A DNA stretch of 64,000 nucleotides, taken from Flavobacteriales bacterium CG_4_9_14_3_um_filter_40_17. Its GTDB lineage: Bacteria > Bacteroidota > Bacteroidia > Flavobacteriales > Flavobacteriaceae. The stretch spans positions 43,365-107,364 of the forward strand of contig PFUR01000075.1 of the NCBI GenBank assembly GCA_002790195.1, in the 5' to 3' direction. Of this stretch, positions 42,242-50,032 are shown one piece after another; position 1 is the first letter of the stretch, and every line of letters starts with the position of its first letter. The position numbers were made by a program, and so were the translations under genes. The notes beneath the pieces were generated by a model that saw nothing but the letters and a program-made list of their open reading frames with translations, had not been told where the DNA came from and made no database searches.

Positions 42242-42856
42242 TCAACCCCTTTTCTTCTTCATCGCTACGGCCAAGGCTTTAGCTTGTATGCTTGCTGATT
42301 TTTCCAATTGATGAACGATGTTTTGGTAGTCTTGATTATTCCGGTTTTGAGAAAGTTTAGAAACTGCCTGAACCTCACGAACGGCTATCTTAAAACCGAT
42401 GATTCCATTTATTTGCCGCATGGTTTTCTCAGACATTCGGTCAACAGAAACAGGATTTTCTGAATTTTGCTCGTATTTGTCAACCATTTTTTTCAAGGAA
42501 TCGTGCAACTCGTCATTTTCCATAATTTGGATGGAACCATAAACATGAACTGCAAGGTAATTCCAGGTCGGAACTTCTTCTTGTTGGTACCAAGAGGAAG
42601 AAACATAGCTGTGCGGACCCGAAAAAATGGCGAGGACTTCCTCGTTTTTTTTGAAATTTTTCCACTGCGGATTCGCTTTAGAGAGGTGACCGGACAGTTC
42701 TGTAATTCCTTCATTTTCTTCATTCAATTCAATCGGGATATGGGTTGCGTGCAATTTCCCTTCGAGTTGGCTTATGAGAATGCCAAAGCTATTTTCCTTC
42801 AAAAAATTTCTAATTTCTTGCTGATTTTCATTCCGATATTGGGATGGAATATACAT
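42242..42856 (-). CDS. FMN-binding PaiB-like protein
   Basis: A 204-residue protein of the PaiB family (split-barrel FMN-binding fold). Blocks: MYIPSQYRNENQQEIRNFL, ATHIPIELNEE, LSGHLSKANPQWK, VLAIFSGPHSYVSSSWYQ, VPTWNYLAVHVYG and the C-terminal IIGFKIAVREVQAVSKLSQNR. In Bacillus PaiB is described as a negative regulator of sporulation and protease genes, but the fold is that of flavin oxidoreductases and DNA binding is not evident. It is 20 bases downstream of the S1-domain gene, so co-transcription is likely. Confidence 0.9.
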   Translation of the reverse strand: MYIPSQYRNENQQEIRNFLKENSFGILISQLEGKLHATHIPIELNEENEGITELSGHLSKANPQWKNFKKNEEVLAIFSGPHSYVSSSWYQQEEVPTWNYLAVHVYGSIQIMENDELHDSLKKMVDKYEQNSENPVSVDRMSEKTMRQINGIIGFKIAVREVQAVSKLSQNRNNQDYQNIVHQLEKSASIQAKALAVAMKKKRG

Positions 42857-42876
42857 TTTTTAAATTGCTAATGAAC

Positions 42877-43716
42877 TTACTCCGCTACCAACCTGATGCC
42901 GTCTTCCCCTATGCTGATTTTTTTTTCTTTATACAGGGCACCTATTGATTTTTTGAAAGCTTTTTTGCTGATTCCGAACTCGGAATAAATATCCTCAGGT
43001 GAACTTTTGTCTGACAGCGGAAGAAATCCATTGTTGGTTTGTAAGGTTTGACAAACCATTTCACAATTTACATCGTTAAATTTCAAATATCCTATCGGCT
43101 GCAGAGAAATGTCCAATTTATTGTCTTCCCGTATTTTTTTTACATAGCCATCCAAACAATCACCAACATTGATGCTTTTGTAGATTTCGTTGGTATAAAT
43201 CAGTCCTTTGTATTGATTGTTGACAATGACCGAAAAGCCCAAATCTGTTTTTTGTAAAATGATAATCGAAACATTTTCTCCCTCCTTCAAATTTTCAATC
43301 TCATTTTTCAGATATTTATCGATTTTATTGCTGGCAAAAAGCCGATTGGTTTTGGTGTCAATGTCTAAGTAAACCACGTACCACCTGCCCTGCTCCATTT
43401 TCTGCCGTTGTTCTTTGAATGGCACCATCAGCCCTTTCTCCAAACCCCAATCCATGAATGCACCGACCGTTTCAACAGCACTTACCCGCAAAAAGGCAAA
43501 TTCATGCAACAAAATTTTCGGTGTCAGATTGGTAGCAATTTTTCGCTCGGAAGAATCTAAATAAACAAACACCTTTAGGACATCGTCTATTTCATATTTT
43601 TCGGGGCAATATTTGTTGGGGAGCAGGATGTCTTCGCCAAACTCATCACCCAAAAAGATGCCTACGCTTGTTTGCCTTAAAATTCTCAGTTCGTTGTATT
43701 GGCCGATTGCTATCAC
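42877..43716 (-). CDS. S1 RNA-binding protein, CvfB-like
   Basis: A 279-residue protein made of tandem S1-type OB folds and a C-terminal winged helix, the CvfB/YitL architecture. Visible parts: the first S1 repeat (GQYNELRILRQTSVGIFLG), the second (FLRVSAVETVGAFMDWGLEKGLMVPFKEQ), the third (GFSVIVNNQYKGLIYTNEIY), and a final winged-helix (DIYSEFGISKKAFKKSIGALYKEKKI). CvfB binds RNA and affects virulence gene expression in Staphylococcus; in Bacteroidota its targets are unknown. It heads the two-gene unit with the PaiB-like gene. Confidence 0.9.
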   Translation of the reverse strand: MIAIGQYNELRILRQTSVGIFLGDEFGEDILLPNKYCPEKYEIDDVLKVFVYLDSSERKIATNLTPKILLHEFAFLRVSAVETVGAFMDWGLEKGLMVPFKEQRQKMEQGRWYVVYLDIDTKTNRLFASNKIDKYLKNEIENLKEGENVSIIILQKTDLGFSVIVNNQYKGLIYTNEIYKSINVGDCLDGYVKKIREDNKLDISLQPIGYLKFNDVNCEMVCQTLQTNNGFLPLSDKSSPEDIYSEFGISKKAFKKSIGALYKEKKISIGEDGIRLVAE

Positions 43717-43895
43717 AGTATCAAAATTTAGAAAAACAATATATTTTCTTCAAAAGTAGTTCTAAAAAGTGAATTAAGAAATTGTCTATGAATTAAGCCT
43801 TTAAAAAAACCGCCGGGCTTTTGGTAATCTTGTATTTATATTGTGAGGTCTTACTTTGTCAATATTTTTTTCTAATTTAGGGAAAACTTTTAGCA

Positions 43896-44567
43896 TTGAA
43901 AAAAATTCTTATTGTAGAAGATCAAATCGGTGTTTCACGATTTTTAAAACAGGGATTAGAGGAAGAATCATTCGTAGTAACGGTTGCTCAAAACGGGCTC
44001 GATGGGCTGAAATATTTATCAGAACAATCCTTTGGTTTGGTAATTTTAGACTGGAAATTACCCGGTATGAGCGGAATTGAAGTTTGTCAAAAATTCCGAT
44101 TGAAAGACGCTTCTACGCCAATTCTATTCCTGACGGCAAACGACACCCTCGAAGACACTTTAAAAGGCCTTCGATCCGGCGCAAATGACTACATTAAAAA
44201 ACCTTTTAGTTTTGAGGAATTGTTGGAACGCATAAAAATTCACTTCCGAGACAAAGAAGAAGAACCTATCATGACTGTCAATTTATTGAGAATTGACACC
44301 CGGACACACCAAGTTTTTAGATCCGATAAAGAAATCAACCTGACGCTGAAAGAATACCAGCTTTTGGTTTATTTAGCTACTAACAAAGGGAAAGTGTGCA
44401 CGCGTAAGGACATCATCAAAGATATATGGAACATCGGTTTTGAATATGACACGGGCGTAATCGATGTTTTCATCAATTCGATTCGGAAAAAATTAGATTT
44501 CAAAGCAACCAAAGATTTAATAAAAACCGTGAGAGGAGTCGGTTATATGATTGTTGAAGAAAACTAA
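43896..44567 (+). CDS. OmpR-family response regulator
   Basis: A 223-residue two-component regulator starting at TTG. The receiver domain (1-120) has acidic pocket E8-D9, phosphorylation site D52 in LVILDWKLPG, the switch threonine in LFLTAND and the lysine in YIKKPF. The C-terminal winged-helix DNA-binding domain (about 128-223) has LTLKEYQLLVYLATNKG and VDVFINSIRKKLD. It is followed after 3 bases by its sensor kinase. This pairing with a short-loop HAMP kinase resembles CusRS/heavy-metal or general envelope sensors; the signal is unknown. Confidence 0.95.
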   Translation: MKKILIVEDQIGVSRFLKQGLEEESFVVTVAQNGLDGLKYLSEQSFGLVILDWKLPGMSGIEVCQKFRLKDASTPILFLTANDTLEDTLKGLRSGANDYIKKPFSFEELLERIKIHFRDKEEEPIMTVNLLRIDTRTHQVFRSDKEINLTLKEYQLLVYLATNKGKVCTRKDIIKDIWNIGFEYDTGVIDVFINSIRKKLDFKATKDLIKTVRGVGYMIVEEN

Positions 44568-44570
44568 TTT

Positions 44571-45953
44571 ATGCGAAATTTATCCTTTACCAACCGCATT
44601 GCCTTTTACTTTATTTTAAGTACCGGGTTTCTTGTTTTCCTCATTTTTATCGCTACCTATCAAATTGTTTCGACAACGGTCAACAACCGCGTTGATCAAA
44701 ATTTGAGAGCAGAGGCCACTCATCATTTCTCAGAATTGATAGCCGACCATGGTAAACTTGTTTTTCGCGACTTAGACGAATGGAGAGAAAAGGAACACAA
44801 TGATCTAAACGTAAACCCGATTTTGGTGCAGATTGTAGATGAATTTGGAAATCTTATCGAAAAATCACCCAATCTGAAAAAAGAGCAAATGCAACTTAAA
44901 AAAGGGCTTACGGGCTATCAGATATACAATGAAAGTTTAAATAGTGAACTTGTCCGACAAGTGCAGATTCCTTTTTATGACGGAAAACTTCTTGAAGGCT
45001 ACTTGTTGGTTGCCACACCGTTGGAAGCTGCCAAAATGGTCATACAAAACTTAAAAGATGTAATGATACTGACTTATCCTATCGCTCTTCTGATTCTATT
45101 TTTCTTGGCAAAATTTATTGCTTCACGCAGTATTCAACCAGTAACCGAAATCATTCATACTGCCGAAACTATCAACAAAGAAAATCTGTCATCCCGTGTA
45201 AAACTGCCATCAAACAAAGATGAACTTTACCAACTTTCGGAAACCATCAACAATTTGCTCGGGCGAATTGAAAATGCCGTCATAAGGGAGAAGCAATTTA
45301 CCTCCGATGCTTCACACGAACTCCGAACGCCACTTTCCATCATCAAGGGAACGCTCGAAGTACTCCTCAGAAAATCGCGGACTGAAGAGGAATACAAAGA
45401 CAAGATAGGTTATTGCATCAATGAAACCAATCGGCTCAACGACCTGTTAGACCAACTTTTGTTACTGGCAAGGCAGGAATCGAATAGCTTGAATACCCAT
45501 CCATCTAATTTTGATATAAATAGCTTATTATTAGACATTATCAATCGGTATTCAATAAGAATATGCGGTAAATATATTCAGGTTTCTTTTGATTTTTCTA
45601 AAGAAATTTTGATTCATTCAGACTCCAATCTGCTGTCTATAATTTTGAGTAATTTACTGTCTAATGCCATTAAGTTTTCACCTGAAAATTCAAAGATTAC
45701 TATTTCTGTTTCAGAAAAAAATCAAGTTGTAACGTGCAAAATTTCAGATGAAGGCATTGGCATTGCAGAGAACGAAATAAACAAGATCTACGAAAAATTC
45801 TATAGGGCATCGCTCTCAGGACAAACCGTTGCAGAAGGAAGCGGTTTGGGTCTATCTATCACAAAAAGGCTTTGCGACACGCTCAATATCCAGTTAGACA
45901 TCAAGAACAACGAAAAAAAAGGCACGGAAGCAGTGTTGCAAATTCCAAAATAG
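44571..45953 (+). CDS. HAMP-domain sensor histidine kinase
   Basis: A 460-residue membrane kinase, cognate to the response regulator just upstream. Helix 1 is around residues 10-32, a periplasmic sensor region of about 125 residues follows, then helix 2 (about 160-182), a HAMP linker (ASRSIQPVTEIIHTAETIN), the dimerisation/phosphoacceptor helix with H249 in ASHELRTPLSII, and the ATPase domain with N box (LSNLLSNAIKFSP), G1 (CKISDEGIGIA) and G2 (GSGLGLSITKRL). All catalytic boxes are complete. Confidence 0.95.
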   Translation: MRNLSFTNRIAFYFILSTGFLVFLIFIATYQIVSTTVNNRVDQNLRAEATHHFSELIADHGKLVFRDLDEWREKEHNDLNVNPILVQIVDEFGNLIEKSPNLKKEQMQLKKGLTGYQIYNESLNSELVRQVQIPFYDGKLLEGYLLVATPLEAAKMVIQNLKDVMILTYPIALLILFFLAKFIASRSIQPVTEIIHTAETINKENLSSRVKLPSNKDELYQLSETINNLLGRIENAVIREKQFTSDASHELRTPLSIIKGTLEVLLRKSRTEEEYKDKIGYCINETNRLNDLLDQLLLLARQESNSLNTHPSNFDINSLLLDIINRYSIRICGKYIQVSFDFSKEILIHSDSNLLSIILSNLLSNAIKFSPENSKITISVSEKNQVVTCKISDEGIGIAENEINKIYEKFYRASLSGQTVAEGSGLGLSITKRLCDTLNIQLDIKNNEKKGTEAVLQIPK

Positions 45954-45973
45954 AATTGAAAATAGGGTCAAAA

Positions 45974-46663
45974 TCAATCCAACCCGTCAGACACCATTCT
46001 CAGCATGTCGTAGTCGAGTATGGAGATGTGTTTGCCATCTAATTTTATGATTTTATCTTTACCAAATTGCGACAACAACCTGATGACAGACTCCGTGGCC
46101 GTACCGACTATGCCTGCAACTTCCTCACGGGTAAGCACCAAACTCAAAGATCCGTCACTTTCTTTACCAAAATCATCTTCAAGCATAAGAAGCGTTGCTG
46201 CCAGTCGTGCTTTCATGGTTTTTTGAGACATGTTGACCAACAAATCGTCAGAATGCCTGATAGATTTGCCCATAGACTTAAACATATCAATCGTGAAGTT
46301 CGCATTTGTGCTGACGGCATTTATAATTTCAACCTGCGGAATAAAACAAACTTCCATGTCTGTCACGGCGACCGCACTGAGGTTCGTCGGCTCATTGCTC
46401 AAAGTACTTCGCTCGCCCAACAAATCACCTTTGGTGGTTAGCTTCACAATTTGGTCTTTCCCGTTTGCACTTAATTTAACCAACTTGCAAACGCCGCTTT
46501 TGATACAATACACCCCTTTTAGGTGCTCACCTTCTTCAAAAATACGCTCACCCTTTTTGAAGATTTGATCACCTTTACAACTTGTAAGATGGCTCAATTC
46601 TTCCTTGGTCAATGTCTTGAGGGAATTTAACTGGCGGACGATGCATTGCTCACACTTACTCAT
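45974..46663 (-). CDS. Crp/Fnr-family transcriptional regulator
   Basis: A 229-residue regulator with a cyclic-nucleotide-fold sensor (about 30-145) and a winged helix-turn-helix at the C terminus (LTREEVAGIVGTATESVIRLLSQF). The N terminus has cysteines C4 and C7 (KCEQC) and another at about 29 (TSCKG); with further cysteines in the sensor domain (YCIKSGVC, MEVCFIP) an oxygen-sensitive FeS cluster as in FNR is possible. It is divergently oriented from a FixI-type copper ATPase, the usual arrangement for an Fnr controlling cbb3 oxidase assembly genes in Bacteroidota. Confidence 0.9.
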   Translation of the reverse strand: MSKCEQCIVRQLNSLKTLTKEELSHLTSCKGDQIFKKGERIFEEGEHLKGVYCIKSGVCKLVKLSANGKDQIVKLTTKGDLLGERSTLSNEPTNLSAVAVTDMEVCFIPQVEIINAVSTNANFTIDMFKSMGKSIRHSDDLLVNMSQKTMKARLAATLLMLEDDFGKESDGSLSLVLTREEVAGIVGTATESVIRLLSQFGKDKIIKLDGKHISILDYDMLRMVSDGLD

Positions 46664-46688
46664 AAACAGTTGTTTTCATTTGCGCTAA

Positions 46689-46696
46689 CAAATTTA
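46689..46696 (-). promoter_or_regulatory. Candidate -7 box for the Crp/Fnr gene
   Basis: TAAATTTG on the minus strand, 25 bases before the ATG, matches TAnnTTTG. The remaining divergent region to the ATPase is AT-rich with imperfect TGA/TCA pairs, but no convincing full FNR box. Confidence 0.35.
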
Positions 46697-46777
46697 AGAA
46701 AAAAACATGACAATTATCATTGTATCAATATACTTAAATATAGATTTTTGCAATGGGTATTTTAAAATCAATGTGTG

Positions 46778-49153
46778 ATGAGTGAAGCTTCTTGCTACCA
46801 CTGTGGGGATTTGTGCGATGACGAATCAGTTGTTTTTGATGAAAAAATATTCTGCTGCAATGGTTGTAAAATGGTTTATTCCATTTTTTCAGACAATGGC
46901 TTAGACTATTTTTACGAGTTAGAGAAAAACCCAGGCACCAAACCTTCCGAATCTGTCAATCGGTTTGACTATTTAAAATTGGAGGATATCGTTCAAAAGT
47001 TATTGGATTTTGAGGATGAAACCGTTCAAGTTGTCACATTCTATATTCCAAAAATCCATTGTAGCTCTTGTATTTGGATCTTGGAAAACCTACACCGAAT
47101 AAATCCCAACATTCTCAAAACACGCGTCAATTTTTCAAGCAAAAAGGTTACATTTCACTATCGATACAAAGAATTTTCTTTGTATGAATTGGCCAATCTG
47201 CTCAACCAAATTGCCTACTCGCCCGTTATCCGATTAGATGACGAAAACAAACCAAAAATTATCGGTAACCGAAATGCCATCTATCGGCTTGCAATTGCCG
47301 GTTTTGCTTTTGGCAACATCATGTTGCTTTCTTTCCCCGAATATTTTCAAGTCTCCGAACTTTGGCTCGATCGTTTCAAACCCTTTTTCCGATGGTTGAT
47401 GCTTATATTGTCACTCCCTGTTGTTTTCTACTCTTCTCAAAGTTTTTTTGTGGTTGCTTACCGAAGCCTCAAAAGAGGAATTCTCAACATTGATGTCCCT
47501 ATCGCTTTGGGGATTGCCGCATTGTTTCTTCAAAGTATATTTGATGTTTTTTTTAATCGGGGTTCTGGATATTTTGACAGTCTCAGCGGATTGGTCTTTT
47601 TGATGTTGCTCGGACGTATGTTTCAACAGAAAACCTATGATTTTTTATCATTTGAGCGGGATTACAAATCTTACTTTCCTTTGGCTGTCACAAGAATCCA
47701 TGCAGACAATAAAGAGGAAATCGTGCCGATTCATTTAATTAAAAAAAATGACCACCTCCTAATCAAGAATGGGGAAATTGCACCTTCAGATTGTATTCTT
47801 TTATCGGAAGAAGCACAAATAGATTACAGCTTTGTCAGTGGGGAGTCTAAACCTGTTGAGCGGTTTATGGGCGATAAAATTTATGCCGGAGGAAGGCAGG
47901 TTGCCGGTGCCATCGAATTAAAAACGCTCACGAAGGTTTCTCAAAGTCGGTTGGTCCGATTGTGGGATCAACACACTTTTAAAAATGATAAAACAAGCGT
48001 TTTTGAAAATTTGACAGACACCATCAGTCAGTATTTCACGCCGGTCATCTTGCTGATAGCCACCTTTTCGGGTATTTATTGGTGGATCTTCAATCCGGCA
48101 ATTGCCATCAGAGTTGTAACCGCAGTCCTTATTGTAGCATGCCCTTGTGCTTTGGCTTTAGCAACACCTTTCACTTTGGGAAACATGATGCGAATCTTTG
48201 GGAAGAAAAATTTCTATCTCAAAAATACGCAGGTGATAGAACGATTGGCAAAAACCGAATTGCTCATTTTTGACAAAACAGGAACCTTGACCGAAAGCAG
48301 AAAGATGGAAATTGAATACCTTGGTGAAACCCTTTCAACGGAAGAAAACAACTTCATAAAATCTGTATTAAGACAATCCAATCATCCGCTTAGCAGACAG
48401 CTTCAAACCCTGTTTCAAAAAAATGAAATCATCCCGATTGAACACTTTGAAGAAACTCCCGGATTTGGACTTGAAGCACATTCAACTTTGGGAAGTATCA
48501 AAATCGGCAGGCATAGTTTTGCCGGAACACCATTTGATGTGGACGATTACAGGGTGACTTCTGTTCACATAAGTATCAATGAATCTTATAAAGGGTATTT
48601 CACTTTCAAACATCAATTCAGGGAAGGGGTAAAAACAATGTTGCAAAAACTGGTTAAAAATTACAAATTAATGGTTCTAAGCGGCGATAAACTTTCTGCA
48701 CAAAAAGACCTAGAAAAAGTATTGCCGGGAAATGTTGATGTACTGTTGGAACAAACACCCGAGGATAAATTGTTTCTCATCGAAAAACTACAAAAAACAG
48801 GGACTCAAATCACCATGCTCGGCGATGGGCTGAATGATGCCGGAGCTTTGGCACAAAGCAATGTCGGTATTTCGATTTCAGAAGATACGGCTACATTCTC
48901 TCCTGCTTGTGATGCAATTTTGTTGGCTGATAAATTGGCAGGCTTTGATAAAATTTTAAAGGCCTCTAAAAAGTCTATCCGAATCATAAAAATTTGTTTT
49001 GCAGTTTCCTTTGCTTACAATTCCATCGGTTTAACTTTTGCGGTTACCGGGCTTTTATCACCATTGGTTGCTGCTGTTTTGATGCCTTTAAGTTCTATTT
49101 CCATAGTAGTTTTAAGCACTGTCCTGACCAATAGAGTTGGAAAGAAACTCTAA
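46778..49153 (+). CDS. Copper-type P-ATPase, FixI/CcoI-like
   Basis: A 791-residue P1B-type ATPase. The N terminus carries an extra cysteine-rich unit (CYHCGDLC, FCCNGCKMVY) typical of FixI/CcoI, then an HMA domain with metal-binding CSSC in IPKIHCSSCIWILENL. Membrane helices include the ion-binding ACPCALALATP; the phosphorylation site is DKTGTLTES, followed by HPLSRQ and GDGLNDAGALAQS. FixI ATPases export copper used to assemble cbb3 cytochrome oxidase. The ATG at 46778 is preferred to a GTG one codon earlier. No ccoS, ccoNO or ccoP follows, which is unusual for this gene. Confidence 0.94.
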   Translation: MSEASCYHCGDLCDDESVVFDEKIFCCNGCKMVYSIFSDNGLDYFYELEKNPGTKPSESVNRFDYLKLEDIVQKLLDFEDETVQVVTFYIPKIHCSSCIWILENLHRINPNILKTRVNFSSKKVTFHYRYKEFSLYELANLLNQIAYSPVIRLDDENKPKIIGNRNAIYRLAIAGFAFGNIMLLSFPEYFQVSELWLDRFKPFFRWLMLILSLPVVFYSSQSFFVVAYRSLKRGILNIDVPIALGIAALFLQSIFDVFFNRGSGYFDSLSGLVFLMLLGRMFQQKTYDFLSFERDYKSYFPLAVTRIHADNKEEIVPIHLIKKNDHLLIKNGEIAPSDCILLSEEAQIDYSFVSGESKPVERFMGDKIYAGGRQVAGAIELKTLTKVSQSRLVRLWDQHTFKNDKTSVFENLTDTISQYFTPVILLIATFSGIYWWIFNPAIAIRVVTAVLIVACPCALALATPFTLGNMMRIFGKKNFYLKNTQVIERLAKTELLIFDKTGTLTESRKMEIEYLGETLSTEENNFIKSVLRQSNHPLSRQLQTLFQKNEIIPIEHFEETPGFGLEAHSTLGSIKIGRHSFAGTPFDVDDYRVTSVHISINESYKGYFTFKHQFREGVKTMLQKLVKNYKLMVLSGDKLSAQKDLEKVLPGNVDVLLEQTPEDKLFLIEKLQKTGTQITMLGDGLNDAGALAQSNVGISISEDTATFSPACDAILLADKLAGFDKILKASKKSIRIIKICFAVSFAYNSIGLTFAVTGLLSPLVAAVLMPLSSISIVVLSTVLTNRVGKKL

Positions 49154-49271
49154 CCAAACTTTATTAAATTGAATCATTGAACTCTTCCTGCCAATCGTAT
49201 ATTCCGATTCGCTTGAAAGCAGATTTTTCAAGAGCAAAATATTGACCGGAAAGCAAACTAAACATATTCAA
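49154..49271. other. Possible remnant of a gene 3' end
   Basis: On the minus strand, 49164-49265 encodes a short open frame of 33 residues ending WQEEFNDSI. The same EEFNDSI end and similar flanking bases occur at the end of the intact small membrane protein gene starting at 49920, about 370 bases away. It may be a duplicated and decayed 3' end of that gene; the rest of the stretch shows nothing. Confidence 0.35.
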
Positions 49272-49393
49272 TTTGGCTAAAGCCATGACATTCACAAACC
49301 TGTTTAGGTTGGCTAAAACCAACCCCAATTTATCAATTGCATCCCGCTTCAGCGGGATGACAGCTGCAACAACCCAAAAAGGCTTTAGCCAAA
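49272..49393. repeat. Intergenic element bounded by 13-base inverted repeats
   Basis: TTTGGCTAAAGCC (49272-49284) and its exact reverse complement GGCTTTAGCCAAA (49381-49393) enclose about 96 bases that contain two perfect hairpins: GGTTGG-CTAAAA-CCAACC (49307-49324) and CATCCCGC-TTCA-GCGGGATG (49340-49359). Nested short palindromes inside terminal inverted repeats point to a REP/MITE-like mobile element without coding capacity. No clear target-site duplication was identified. Confidence 0.6.
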
Positions 49394-49536
49394 TAAAAGA
49401 TTTATGAGCTAAATGATGCTTAAAAAAATTAGTTGATAATTTTTTTTGATATTTAAAATCAATAGCTTAAATTAAGAGTGATGTTGTAAGATGCTATTTC
49501 CAATCAATTATTTTATCGGACAGCAATGATTCATTT

Positions 49537-49920
49537 TCAAATTGAATCATTAAATTCCTCCTGACGGATGCGAACCGCTCGAATAGAAAACACAATCAAA
49601 AAAGCGATTGAAACAAAAATACTCAACGAACCGGACAACATTAATATCTTGGATATCAACTTGCTGTAAGCCAAAAAATCTTGAATGCCGGCACCTACCA
49701 TACAACCCGATCCGATATAAAACCCAACCATCCCGCGGTTGAGCAATTTGAGTTGTTTCAGTTTCTTCAGCGTGACTGTTTTGCCCCGATGGTTATCGGG
49801 ATGAATATCTAAAATCCTTTGTTTTATTTCACCACTCAAAGCTATCAAAAGATTGGAAGTTGACAAAATGAGCAAGGCAATACCGGGCAAAATCGTGATG
49901 GGTACATACCAGTTTTCCAT
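49537..49920 (-). CDS. DUF2721-like small membrane protein
   Basis: A 127-residue protein with three hydrophobic segments: about 7-28 (ITILPGIALLILSTSNLLIAL), 66-84 and 92-115. Between the first two lies a charged, likely cytoplasmic loop (KQRILDIHPDNHRGKTVTLKKLKQLKLLNRG). The layout with a first helix, a basic loop and two closely spaced helices resembles DUF2721 proteins. Function unknown. It seems to stand alone. Confidence 0.7.
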   Translation of the reverse strand: MENWYVPITILPGIALLILSTSNLLIALSGEIKQRILDIHPDNHRGKTVTLKKLKQLKLLNRGMVGFYIGSGCMVGAGIQDFLAYSKLISKILMLSGSLSIFVSIAFLIVFSIRAVRIRQEEFNDSI

Positions 49921-50032
49921 AAAGTGGGTTGTTTGATTATCTGATTTTTAAAATGAAAATTTGATTAAAATACAGTTGACAACAATTTATATTTTCAAAA
50001 AAAAATTACATTTCCCGTTTGTCTTCCCTGAA

